A stretch of DNA of 64,000 nt from contig NZ_SJPT01000001.1 of the NCBI RefSeq assembly GCF_007860095.1, positions 262,212 to 326,211 on the forward strand, given 5' to 3'. The notes under the pieces were generated by a model. The model saw only the letters and a program-made list of their open reading frames with translations, was not told the origin of the DNA and made no database searches. A program made the position numbers and the translations under genes. This DNA is from Novipirellula galeiformis (GTDB lineage Bacteria > Planctomycetota > Planctomycetia > Pirellulales > Pirellulaceae). This document shows, piece by piece, positions 35,628 through 44,501 of the stretch (the stretch's first letter is position 1; each line of letters begins with the position of its first letter).

Positions 35628-36674
35628 CTATTTTTTCGGTGCGGCTTTGGCCAATCGCATCACCAGATGTTCGAGCAAGAATCGATCGCGGCCCTCGGCG
35701 CTGTGCGTTCCTTTGAGTCGTAGGTCGGCATCGAGCAGCCATGGCAAAAGCTGTTTGCCTCGGGCCCGGCCGAGGCCTCGTAGTTGAGCCTTGGATTGTT
35801 GAATGTCCGAGGGCCGGTTGATGCCTGCCGCCGCCAATGCATCTTCCAATTGCACCGTGCGACCTTCACGCTCACGATGCTCGACCACGGCGGTCGCCAT
35901 CCCTAATCGCCGCAGCGACCATGCGATTTGAGGCAACAAGGCGATCGGTCGCTGACCCCCACTCATCAATTTGTCGAGCTGCAATAGTGCCTCCGCAGCG
36001 TTGCCCGTGGCGATGGCTTCGGTGATCTGCCAGACCGTTTTGCCTTGCCATCCTGCAACCACTTCACGAACCAAAGGTTCGTCGATCGTTTCGCCTGGCG
36101 CCTTGTAGAGGGCCAGCTTGGCAATCTCGGTCTCGAGCATGCCGATCTCTTCGCCCAGCATTTCAATCAGCGCGTCGGCCGCTTCGCCCGACAAGGTCGC
36201 GCCATGCTGTCGGGCGACGTAGCCGGTCAAGAATTTTCGCCGCGTCGCAGCGGTGATCCCCAGCTTTTTATCCGAGCTCGATGTGCAGGCGACGGCGAGA
36301 TGGTCACCGGCGATCGCCTTGTACAATTTGGTGTTCGACGCCAACGACGACAGCTCAATGATGAACCGATTGGATGTCCCCGGGGTGGCGACGTACTTTT
36401 CCAGTTCCGGGCGATGTTGGGAGACAAATTTGTCGGCATCACGAATCACGATGCTTCGTTTGCCGTCAAAATCGAATAGCGAAGCGGTGGCCAAATCGTC
36501 GCGCAAGTCGGACCAGCGGACCGATTCGCCATCGAACGAAGTCACATCGCCATCCGACGAAAGCGCCGCAATCACCCACGTTCGCAGCGTCGTGTCGGGA
36601 CCAAATACGGCAGCCACCGACGGCAAGTCCGCTGGCGGTTTTGACAACATTTCAAAGGCGTTTAAGATCGCCAT
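35628..36674 (-). CDS. holA: DNA polymerase III subunit delta
   Basis: This 348-residue protein is the clamp-loader delta subunit, which opens the beta clamp for loading on DNA. Family strings are visible in order: an N-terminal AAA-like domain (FGPDTTLRTWVIAAL and DGESVRWSDL), KRSIVIRDADKFV, then GYVARQHGATLSGEAADAL, EIGMLETEIAKLALY, and a C-terminal helical collar with GGQRPIALLPQIAWSLRRLG. The N-terminal domain lacks a usable Walker A, as expected for delta. The length is normal. It is monocistronic and convergent with the ABC ATPase gene. Confidence is high for family, and the gene appears complete. Confidence 0.92.
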   Translation of the reverse strand: MAILNAFEMLSKPPADLPSVAAVFGPDTTLRTWVIAALSSDGDVTSFDGESVRWSDLRDDLATASLFDFDGKRSIVIRDADKFVSQHRPELEKYVATPGTSNRFIIELSSLASNTKLYKAIAGDHLAVACTSSSDKKLGITAATRRKFLTGYVARQHGATLSGEAADALIEMLGEEIGMLETEIAKLALYKAPGETIDEPLVREVVAGWQGKTVWQITEAIATGNAAEALLQLDKLMSGGQRPIALLPQIAWSLRRLGMATAVVEHREREGRTVQLEDALAAAGINRPSDIQQSKAQLRGLGRARGKQLLPWLLDADLRLKGTHSAEGRDRFLLEHLVMRLAKAAPKK

Positions 36675-36811
36675 TGTTTACTTCTTAGCGAGAGTTCGAG
36701 TGGAGACTGCGAAGGCTCAAGCCTAAAGTTTGTGCCGCAGAAACGCCAGATGGTGTGCGGTGACCGTCATGCTGCTCTGCGAAACAGGGCATGGTCGACG
36801 TCCGCTCGCAG

Positions 36812-39463
36812 CTATTTGAATGCGGCGTTCGGACGCGCCGCGGTCTGCTCATTTTTCGTTGGCATCGGGAATCCACTAATCGGCTGGAAACCTCGGATGC
36901 GTGCTCGCGGAGCGAGACCCTGGGTGTCAATCGGTTGGTCCAAAATGTAACTGCCCATGTTGCCCGCGTTGTCGGTCGCGTCGATTCGCAAATACAGTTC
37001 ACGCGGTAATTGCGGGTCGGCGGGCCAAACGTAGTCGCCGTCGTTGCGAAGTCCTGCGGCGATCGTGGTCCAGGGACCATCGACTTCATTGCTGAAGGAC
37101 AACGTGATCGGACGTGTCGCCAAATTCGCATCATCGCATTCGTAACGAATCACCAACGAACCGGTCCGATCGGCTTCTCCATATTGAGCTCCCGTGATTC
37201 TTACTTCCGGCTTGCTCTGATCGACCACGACGACAATATCGGGGCTCTCACTCGCTTGAGGTCGAGGGCTGGCAAGCCCATTGGAACTGACCACGACGAT
37301 GCGGAATCCGAACACCCCTTCCTCTTTCGTCTCAATGTCGAAGGGGCTCGCTTTATCAGGGTCTTGCCCCCAAAACTTCCAACTCTTGCCGCCATCGGTG
37401 CTGCCGTAAAGCTCGACTGATTCGACGCCCACCATACCCACCGCCTCGAGTTCGTATTCCAAACTAAAGCGATTCGAATCACTGAATCGGGTTGGGATGC
37501 GTCCCCCAAAGGTGGCTGCATCGATACGCGATTCCAGCGCACGCCGGGCGCTGTAGCGATCGGTTTCTGGCGTGGCGGAGGGAGCTGAATTGGTTGTAGC
37601 TGGACTCGTTGTAGCTGGACTCGTTTGAGCTGGGACACTGTTCACAGGGGGGCGGTTCATAGGGGCGGATGCCGCGCGACGTTCTGGTTCCGCCGGACGT
37701 TTGGGGCGGGCGTTCGAGTCCAATGGCCGCATCGCTTCCGCCAGCGTGCGCGGGCGAGTCGGTTGCGGTGAGGTGGTTTCTGGATTCGCAGCGGGCTGAG
37801 TGCTGGGCATGTTACTAGGCATGCTGAACGGCCCCGCCGAGGAAGTGGTCGGTGGCGTCGCCGGCGAACCGGTGGTGGGGGCGAACAACGCTGGGCCACG
37901 TGAGCCGGTGGGGGCGAGCGGGCCAAATCCGCTGCTCACTTGCTCCGGCGTTGCCGGTGGCGGTAATTCAATCATCCCTTGCCGCTGAGCATAGCGTGGC
38001 ACGAAACTCGGATTGCCGATCTGGCCGACCACTTGGCCCGTCGCGTTCGGGTGGAGCGTCGTCAGGCCTGAATCCGATTGCAAACTGGGCGGCGTTGTGA
38101 TTTGCCGGGGTGGCATTCCTGACGCTTGGCCCGCCGCGTTGGACGGAGGAATGAAGCTCATGGGCGGAATCGCAGAGGCTGGGGGAATGGCCTGCCGCGG
38201 TGGGATCGCGATCGCGTTTCTCGGAGGAACGCCAGTTAACGGCGATTGTGCGATCGCACGTTGGGTTTGTCCGTGCAAGGTGTCGCCCCGAAGTTGGTTC
38301 ATCTGAACATCCTTGCGGTACGATCCAAAGTTTGTAGCGACGCTGAGGTGCCCTGGGGCCGGGGAAACCTCGGACTTTTTGCGATCGAGCTTAATGACCG
38401 GGTTCGATGCGTCCTCGGGATGATTCTCCGCAGGATGAATATACAATTCCGTGGTCGTCGATTCTGTGGTCGTGTCGGTGCGGAAGCGAACCGGTCGTGC
38501 CTCGAACCGATTGCGGTGCGTTGCATCGAGATAGGGCTGTTCGCGGACGTTCTCCGACGGAACCGTCCCCGTTTCGGGAACGGGTTGTTTGTGTTCACCG
38601 GCGATCGTGTTGGCGGCAAAGCGGTTCGTTGCCAGCGACGCTAAGCGAGGGCGATGCAATCGCTTCATCGTTACCGTTTGGTTTCCGGCGGCATCAACCA
38701 CGGTGACGTGAATCGAAAGTTGGCGCCAGTCTTCTTTGGGTTGAAACGAAAACGAGCGATCATCGCCTACAGGGGTGATCGAAAGCGGTTGCCATTTATT
38801 CTCAACGTCGCTCGCGTAATAGAAGCGTGTGTCGGAGATCGCGGTTGCGTCTTCGATGTTGAGCTTTCCGCGCACGGTGCCGTCGGAATCGCCGTCCGCT
38901 TCTAAACTCAACAACGGTCCCGTGGTGTCAACCACGACTTGCAATTGAGGTCGGATGGGCCCCGCAGGATACGCGGTGCCTTTGGAATCGAGCGTTTGAG
39001 TGGCGAACAAGAAGACGCCGTCTTCTTCGCTCGTGAACGTAAACTCACGGGTGCTCGGCGGTTTGGAATCAAAGTGTTCCCACGTCGATTGGCCACCGCG
39101 ATTGACGTACAACCGTACCTCCACGGGATGCGATTCGGCCGAGTCCACATTGAAGGGGATTTTGAACGAGCGAGAGCTCAAGATCGCCACAGGGTCTGTT
39201 GCGGGCGGCACCTTGGCGGGCACCGAGCCAGTGGCTTTGGCAAGTGAAGTTGCCGCGGCAGTCACGTCGCTGGACGATTTCGGGCGACGAGGCACCGAGG
39301 CGCTAGCGGTGGGGCTGGCTGAGCCTTCGCTTGATAAGATGGGACGGGGGTGAACGGTGCCGGAGGCCGGCGAATCGTCGCGAGGCTGGGGGGTTGCAAT
39401 CGCAAATCCACATCCGCTGAGAGCGAATACCGCAGCGACGATGGCTTTCTTGGCGGTACGCAT
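36812..39463 (-). CDS. Large secreted protein with duplicated Ig-like pairs and proline-rich middle
   Basis: This 883-residue protein has an N-terminal hydrophobic signal (AIVAAVFALSGCGFA), possibly a lipoprotein cleaved before Cys18. Residues about 95-265 hold two beta-sandwich segments, including FTFTSEEDGVFLFATQTLD and VVDAAGNQTV. Residues about 370-640 are rich in Pro, Thr, Ser and Ala with short repeats such as PPRQAIPPASAIPPMSFIPP. Residues about 665-850 repeat the first layout (FDIETKEEGVFGFRIVVVSS, then RIDATDNAGNMGSYIL). The pattern suggests a wall- or matrix-associated structural protein. Enzyme residues were not seen. It is alone, divergent from mnmG. Confidence 0.8.
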   Translation of the reverse strand: MRTAKKAIVAAVFALSGCGFAIATPQPRDDSPASGTVHPRPILSSEGSASPTASASVPRRPKSSSDVTAAATSLAKATGSVPAKVPPATDPVAILSSRSFKIPFNVDSAESHPVEVRLYVNRGGQSTWEHFDSKPPSTREFTFTSEEDGVFLFATQTLDSKGTAYPAGPIRPQLQVVVDTTGPLLSLEADGDSDGTVRGKLNIEDATAISDTRFYYASDVENKWQPLSITPVGDDRSFSFQPKEDWRQLSIHVTVVDAAGNQTVTMKRLHRPRLASLATNRFAANTIAGEHKQPVPETGTVPSENVREQPYLDATHRNRFEARPVRFRTDTTTESTTTELYIHPAENHPEDASNPVIKLDRKKSEVSPAPGHLSVATNFGSYRKDVQMNQLRGDTLHGQTQRAIAQSPLTGVPPRNAIAIPPRQAIPPASAIPPMSFIPPSNAAGQASGMPPRQITTPPSLQSDSGLTTLHPNATGQVVGQIGNPSFVPRYAQRQGMIELPPPATPEQVSSGFGPLAPTGSRGPALFAPTTGSPATPPTTSSAGPFSMPSNMPSTQPAANPETTSPQPTRPRTLAEAMRPLDSNARPKRPAEPERRAASAPMNRPPVNSVPAQTSPATTSPATTNSAPSATPETDRYSARRALESRIDAATFGGRIPTRFSDSNRFSLEYELEAVGMVGVESVELYGSTDGGKSWKFWGQDPDKASPFDIETKEEGVFGFRIVVVSSNGLASPRPQASESPDIVVVVDQSKPEVRITGAQYGEADRTGSLVIRYECDDANLATRPITLSFSNEVDGPWTTIAAGLRNDGDYVWPADPQLPRELYLRIDATDNAGNMGSYILDQPIDTQGLAPRARIRGFQPISGFPMPTKNEQTAARPNAAFK

Positions 39464-39569
39464 CTTGTTAATCAGGCCTCAAAGACGGAAAACAGTATCT
39501 TCATCCCTAGATCGGGTTCGTCCTACTTCACTTCGATTCTTGAAATAATTACCCCAGCGACGCGATTCC

Positions 39570-41402
39570 ATGGCAAAGTCTTGTTATCTCTATGACGTTA
39601 TTGTCATTGGTGCCGGTCATGCGGGCACCGAGGCGGCCGCCGCTGCGGCGCGGTTGGGAGCCAAAACCGCGTTATTGACCACGAATTTGGACACCGTGGG
39701 ACAAATGTCGTGTAACCCGGCCATCGGGGGTGTCGCAAAAGGGCAGATCGTCCGCGAAGTCGACGCCTTGGGGGGATTGATGGGCCGCGCGATCGATGCC
39801 AGCGGGATTCAGTTTCGCTTGCTCAATTGCCGCAAAGGCCCGGCGATGCACAGCCCGCGGGCTCAGGCCGACAAAAAGGCCTATCAAAATCACATCAAAT
39901 GCCAGATCGAGCAGCAAGACAATTTACATCTGCGGCAAGAAACCGTCGTCGACCTGATGACCGAAACCATCGACGGTAAAACGCGAGTTGTCGGGATCAG
40001 CGTGGTGGGTGACGCCGAGTACCGCGCGCCCACGGTGATTCTGACGACCGGTACGTTTCTCAAAGCGATCATGCATACCGGCGACGCCAAGACCTCCGGG
40101 GGCAGGGCAGGGGAGGGGACGACGACCGGGATTAGCGGGGCGCTAAACCGCTTGGGATTCGAGGTCGAGCGGTTCAAAACCGGCACTCCGCCTCGGCTCA
40201 ACGCCCGTTCGATCGATTATTCGCAGTTGGAATTGCAGCCCGGCGACGACAACCCGCAACCCTTTTCGTTCATGACCGGCGCACTCGATCCGCTCGATCA
40301 ATTGCCTTGTCATATCGCCTACACCAACGATGCCGTGCATGAATTGATCCGAGCCAATTTGGATCGAGCGCCGATGTACAGCGGCCAAATCAATTCCCGC
40401 GGTCCTCGCTACTGTCCTTCGATCGAAGACAAAGTGGTCCGCTTTGCTGACAAAGATTCGCACCAATTGTTTCTCGAACCCGAAGGTCGCCAAACCGAAG
40501 AGGTCTACGTCAATGGGATCTCGACCAGCCTGCCTCGCGATGTCCAAGATCAAATGTTCCGCATGATCAAGGGACTCGAGAAGGCACAAATCATGCGTTA
40601 TGGCTACGCGGTGGAGTATGACTTTTGTCCCCCCACCCAGCTGTGGCCCCACTTGGAAAGCAAGTCGGTGGACGGCTTGTTCCTGGCGGGCCAAATCAAT
40701 GGCACCACCGGCTATGAAGAAGCGGCCGGACAAGGTTTGATCGCCGGACTGAACGCGGCCCGCAAAGTGGCCTCCCAATCCCCTTGGACCCCGACTCGCG
40801 ATCAAGCCTATATCGGGGTCCTCGTGGACGACCTTGTGACCGCCGGAACGGACGAACCCTACCGCATGTTCACCAGCCGTGCGGAGTATCGGTTACTGTT
40901 GCGACAAGACAATGCCGATCGGCGATTGACCGCCGCGGCCGACGAGCTGGGCTTGATCGACGCCGATCGTCGCCAACGCTTTGCCGATAAAATGACGCAA
41001 ATCGAGCGTGCGATGGAGTGCCTCAAACAGGCTCGCGTCGATGGCACCCCCGGTGACGTTTACTTGCGACGACCCGAAGTCGACTGGGAGACGATGTGTG
41101 GCCACGTCGAAGGCCTGCGAGAAATCGATCAAGAGGCTGCCACGCAGTGCTTGTACGACATCAAATACGAAGGCTACATCAACCGCCAAAAAATGGAGGT
41201 TGAGAAACACCTTCGTTTGGCCGGCAAACGAATCCCACAAACGTTCTCTTACGATGCGATTGGGCCGTTGCGTCAGGAGGCACGTGAAAAATTGAATCGC
41301 GTTCGTCCACTGAATCTGGACCAAGCAAAGCGGATCAGCGGCGTCACGCCCGCTGACTTGGCCTTGGTGTTGGCCCACCTTGAACGCAAGAAGTCAACGT
41401 AA
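39570..41402 (+). CDS. mnmG: tRNA uridine-5-carboxymethylaminomethyl modification enzyme MnmG
   Basis: This 610-residue flavoprotein, with MnmE, installs the cmnm5 group at U34 of tRNAs. The FAD motif VIVIGAGHAGTEAAAAAARLG begins at residue 10, continued by the conserved SCNPAIGGVAKGQIVREVDA and the GRAGEGTTTGIS region. The C-terminal GTDEPYRMFTSRAEYRLLLR and later helical domain complete the family. The length is normal (about 620). mnmE is not in this window. It is preceded by a divergent secreted-protein gene, with about 105 bp for both promoters. No frame problem was seen. Confidence 0.97.
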   Translation: MAKSCYLYDVIVIGAGHAGTEAAAAAARLGAKTALLTTNLDTVGQMSCNPAIGGVAKGQIVREVDALGGLMGRAIDASGIQFRLLNCRKGPAMHSPRAQADKKAYQNHIKCQIEQQDNLHLRQETVVDLMTETIDGKTRVVGISVVGDAEYRAPTVILTTGTFLKAIMHTGDAKTSGGRAGEGTTTGISGALNRLGFEVERFKTGTPPRLNARSIDYSQLELQPGDDNPQPFSFMTGALDPLDQLPCHIAYTNDAVHELIRANLDRAPMYSGQINSRGPRYCPSIEDKVVRFADKDSHQLFLEPEGRQTEEVYVNGISTSLPRDVQDQMFRMIKGLEKAQIMRYGYAVEYDFCPPTQLWPHLESKSVDGLFLAGQINGTTGYEEAAGQGLIAGLNAARKVASQSPWTPTRDQAYIGVLVDDLVTAGTDEPYRMFTSRAEYRLLLRQDNADRRLTAAADELGLIDADRRQRFADKMTQIERAMECLKQARVDGTPGDVYLRRPEVDWETMCGHVEGLREIDQEAATQCLYDIKYEGYINRQKMEVEKHLRLAGKRIPQTFSYDAIGPLRQEAREKLNRVRPLNLDQAKRISGVTPADLALVLAHLERKKST

Positions 41403-41907
41403 ACCTAGGGAACGCTCGCCCTGATGTCCGGTTCAATGAATCAGGCTTTGGGAATGAGCTGTCGTGGGGGTTTGCGTTGATTTTGTAACAAGAAAATGCG
41501 GCCGAATTCTCTTAAGTTGCGATCAATACGTGACTTAAGGGAATTAAATCGATCTTGACCCCATATGTTAACTCGATAGAATTCGTCGGTGAGGCAGGCT
41601 TGGTAAAGCAGGGGGACTCGGAGTTTCTTGCTGTTTGCGTTTTTCGCACACTTTGGCGTGGAAACGTGCTAGTGCGGGGGACGGGAAGTTTGTTAAACAA
41701 AGACTCGTGGTGAACGGTTGGGTGACTTGTGCATTGGATTGCACAACGAATCATTAACTTACATTTGCTAGCAAGTGACATCATGATGGTCTGTCTTTGG
41801 ACTTAAGCTCGTTGCGGTTGGCTTGGCGTCGATCTCAGTGGAGATATTTCCAGAGCTCCAGGATTCACAATGTAACGGCTCGTCATGCAGGGAGGATGGT
41901 TTCTGCC
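41403..41907. other. Intergenic region upstream of HTH-receiver gene
   Basis: These 505 bp hold no credible gene; the minus-strand frame 41512-41784 lacks features. They hold the inverted repeat at 41505-41545. The leader of the HTH-receiver gene lies at the right end. Confidence 0.45.
41505..41545. promoter_or_regulatory. Inverted repeat, possible operator or hairpin
   Basis: AATTCTCTTAAGT (41505-41517) and ACTTAAGGGAATT (41533-41545) are inverted copies with one mismatch and a 15-bp spacer. The AT-rich arms look unlike the GC-rich palindromes elsewhere. It is about 360 bp before the HTH-receiver ATG. Operator role is a guess. Confidence 0.4.
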
Positions 41908-42495
41908 ATGACCAATAAAACGGTCTTCACGACAGGCGAAGCGGCCAAAATTTGTAAGGTCAGCCAGCAAACGATTATCCGTTGTTTCGACAACGGTTCG
42001 TTGAAGGGGTTTCGTGTCCCCGGAAGTAAGTTCCGACGCATTCCACGTGAACAGCTTTTTCTGTTCATGAAGGAGAACGGAATTCCCACCGATGCGCTCG
42101 AAAGCGGCAAAAAGAAGCTGCTGATCGTTGACGACGACCAAGATTTGGTCGAGTTGATCAGCGAAGGATTTGCCCGCGATGGGCGATTTGAGATCCGCAC
42201 GGCGAACAATGGGTTTGACGCCGGAATGGGGGTCAAAGAGTTTCGTCCCGATTTGGTAATCTTGGATGTGATGTTACCTGACATCAACGGAAAAGAGGTT
42301 TGCCAACGCGTGCGGAGCGATCCCGCCTTAGATATGGTCAAAATTCTATGCATTTCCGGCATGGTCGAGCATAGCAAGGTGGACGCGCTGAAAGTCGCTG
42401 GCGCAAATGATTTCATGCAGAAGCCGTTCTCGATCGATGATTTGATCAATCGTTCGTGCGACCTGTTGGAAATCGAACGTGGCGTGATTGGGTAA
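41908..42495 (+). CDS. DNA-binding response regulator, HTH-first architecture
   Basis: About 195 residues from ATG 41908, which is 12 bp after GGAGG; ATG 41896 abuts the same Shine-Dalgarno and is less likely. Residues 7-50 form an excisionase/MerR-like winged HTH (FTTGEAAKICKVSQQTIIRC, then GSLKGFRVPGSKFRRIPREQ). Residues about 70-190 form a receiver domain with the acidic pair LLIVDDDQDL, phosphoacceptor Asp120 in VILDVMLP, and Lys172 in FMQKPF. The order HTH then receiver is the reverse of most response regulators. The kinase gene 324 bp downstream may be its partner, though pairing is inferred. It likely binds DNA in a phosphorylation-dependent way. Confidence 0.88.
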   Translation: MTNKTVFTTGEAAKICKVSQQTIIRCFDNGSLKGFRVPGSKFRRIPREQLFLFMKENGIPTDALESGKKKLLIVDDDQDLVELISEGFARDGRFEIRTANNGFDAGMGVKEFRPDLVILDVMLPDINGKEVCQRVRSDPALDMVKILCISGMVEHSKVDALKVAGANDFMQKPFSIDDLINRSCDLLEIERGVIG

Positions 42496-42551
42496 CCACG
42501 CGTTGGGTCACCCGAAACCGCTGGCCACCTTGTGGGGGCGGTTTGATTCAA

Positions 42552-42615
42552 GTGACCCAGGTTCCAGGCGACCCAGTTTCCAAGCGAACTAGTTTCCAAG
42601 CGACCCAGGTTCGTC
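42552..42615. repeat. Four tandem 16-bp units
   Basis: Units at 42552-42567, 42568-42583, 42584-42599 and 42600-42615 follow GCGACCCAGTTTCCAA with a few changes each. They lie in the gap before the histidine kinase gene. The core GCGACCC-N-TTCC resembles the 15-bp coding repeats inside that gene (43038-43127). Confidence 0.75.
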
Positions 42616-42818
42616 GCAGCGGCATGCGACGTTAGGGATAAAACGACGAGTGTTCTCCGGATGGTTCTAGCAATCGTTCGGAAATCACTTCGTCCTTTGT
42701 CTCCTCATTCCTCATCGCAAAGCGAGATCCCACTCCCCAAAACGGATTTGTCGAACGCGGGACTAGGTGCAGAGGCCCAGTGAACAACGGCGAAGTTATT
42801 TCGGAACGATTCCTGAGC

Positions 42819-44153
42819 ATGATCCCCACGACTCCCTTGTTACCCAATCTGCGTTTCCAATCCTTTCGATGGTGGTTGCCGCGTTCGCTCGTCGCGACTG
42901 AAACATTGATGCGGTTGCTGCTTCGCAGTGCGGATGCGTCAAGCGACCGACATGTCGACCCGGTAACGCTTCAGCAAACGGTGCAGTGCTTGCGCGCCGA
43001 CCCGCCATTGTTGATCTTTGCTGTGGCTTCGTTTCCCGGCGACCCGACTTCCGGCGACCCGACTTCCGGTGACCCGACGTCAGGTGACCCGACTTCCGGT
43101 GACCCGACTTCCGGTGACTCGACGTCGCTCTCGAATTTGGCCACTTGGCTGGCCAACAACGCGGTCACGCTGTTTGCCAACGGGGATGCGTTTTTGGCGG
43201 CGCCGACGATTACCTCCCAAACTCGCGCTCGCTGGTCCGAGCTGGACGCTTATTTTCAAACCATTCCGCTGGACCGCTGGATTAGCGAAGCGTCATTGTG
43301 GCTGGAAGCGACCGGACCTTCTCTGCCGTCGGCATGGCAACAACGATGGGCGAATGTTTGCGTCCAAGACGAAGCGGTCTCATCCTCTCGAGTCGTTGCC
43401 GATGCGAGTGGGACTGCGGGCGATTCTCTGCAGCAATTGGCGCGTCAAATCGAGCACACCGGAGTGCTGGAGCGTTCGTTTGATCAACAAATTCACCAGC
43501 GTAAGTTGGCGTCATTAAAGCAATTCGCCTACGGGCTCTCTCATGAAATCAACAATCCGTTAGCGAACATCTCGACGCGGGCTCAGCAGTTGAAGCAGGG
43601 GGAAGCGGATCCGCAGCGCAACGCATCGTTACAAAAGATCGTCGATCAAGTTTATCGAGCGCACGAGATGATTGCGGATTTGATGTTTTACGCAAATCCA
43701 TCGCTGCCGGAGCCATCGCCGTGTGACCTCGGGCAGTTGCTATTACAGATTGCTGATGAATTCGTCGTGGAGGTTGATTCGCTCTCGATCCGCTTGGAGA
43801 CGGAGGTTCCGTTGGACGCGGTATTGCTCGATGTCGATTCCACGATGATCGGCGAGGTGATGCGGGTGTTGTTGCGAAATGCGATCGAAGCGATCGGTTC
43901 GAGTGGCGCGATCATGATTTCGATCGTGGATCAGTCCGATCGTGTGTTGATTGATGTGGCGGATAGTGGCCCAGGGCTGTCGCGTGGTGCACGCGAACAT
44001 GCCTTTGATCCTTACTTTAGTGGTCGCGAAGCGGGCCGAGGACTCGGGTTGGGGCTTTGCCGAGCCTATCGGGTGATCAAGCTGCATGACGGCGAGATCA
44101 CGCTCTCGGGCGGCCCGAGCGGTTGTGTCGCAACGATCTCACTTCCTCGCTAG
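42819..44153 (+). CDS. Cytoplasmic sensor histidine kinase
   Basis: About 444 residues from ATG 42819; a GTG at 42780 in frame is possible. There is no clear membrane helix. The N-terminal part (residues about 1-225) has no recognised sensor domain and includes six tandem GDPTS-type pentapeptides (about 74-103). The kinase core has the H-box FAYGLSHEINNPLANIS with His242, N-box VLLRNAIEAIG, G1 VADSGPGLSRG and G2 GRGLGLGLCRAYRV. It resembles NtrB/HtrB-like soluble kinases. It may signal to the HTH-receiver regulator encoded just upstream; the 324-bp gap and repeats make a shared operon uncertain. The signal sensed is unknown. Confidence 0.88.
   Translation: MIPTTPLLPNLRFQSFRWWLPRSLVATETLMRLLLRSADASSDRHVDPVTLQQTVQCLRADPPLLIFAVASFPGDPTSGDPTSGDPTSGDPTSGDPTSGDSTSLSNLATWLANNAVTLFANGDAFLAAPTITSQTRARWSELDAYFQTIPLDRWISEASLWLEATGPSLPSAWQQRWANVCVQDEAVSSSRVVADASGTAGDSLQQLARQIEHTGVLERSFDQQIHQRKLASLKQFAYGLSHEINNPLANISTRAQQLKQGEADPQRNASLQKIVDQVYRAHEMIADLMFYANPSLPEPSPCDLGQLLLQIADEFVVEVDSLSIRLETEVPLDAVLLDVDSTMIGEVMRVLLRNAIEAIGSSGAIMISIVDQSDRVLIDVADSGPGLSRGAREHAFDPYFSGREAGRGLGLGLCRAYRVIKLHDGEITLSGGPSGCVATISLPR
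43038..43127 (+). repeat. Six in-frame 15-bp tandem repeats in kinase gene
   Basis: Units of GGCGACCCGACTTCC type repeat six times (43038, 43053, 43068, 43083, 43098, 43113) with small third-position changes; the last unit is GDSTS. Being a multiple of three, copy changes keep the frame. This is a candidate variable-length linker. Confidence 0.9.
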
Positions 44154-44501
44154 CTCAATGTCATCTACCCCGACACCAAACGGGTGGGCTTTCTAGCGAT
44201 GCGTCCAGTGTTTTTTGAACGTTTTTTCTGGCTGTGACCGGGCGGCATGCGCCGCACCGCGACTAAAGCCGATGTCGTTGAATAAGCGGATGTCATTGAA
44301 CGCTGGGTCGGTCGGCGGTGTGATCTTTTCTCCCGCCCTCCATTTCCACTAGATAACCTTCCATTGACGCCGTTGTGGCCGTTCCGCATTTCTGTTGTCC
44401 GTCATTTCACAAAAAAGATAGCCCGGTAGTCGGCTGCCCCCGGATCTCCAATAATTCCTCTCTATTGAAACCGTTTCCACCACACGATTGATGCAGAAAC
44501 C
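44154..44501. other. Intergenic region before gatA
   Basis: These 348 bp hold no supported gene; a 74-codon minus frame (44165-44389) lacks features. GATGTC(A/G)TTGAA occurs twice near 44271 and 44289. The gatA promoter should be here. Confidence 0.4.

Noticed and set aside
40143-40805. Minus-strand frame of 220 codons over mnmG
   Set aside because: It is antisense to mnmG and shows no domain.
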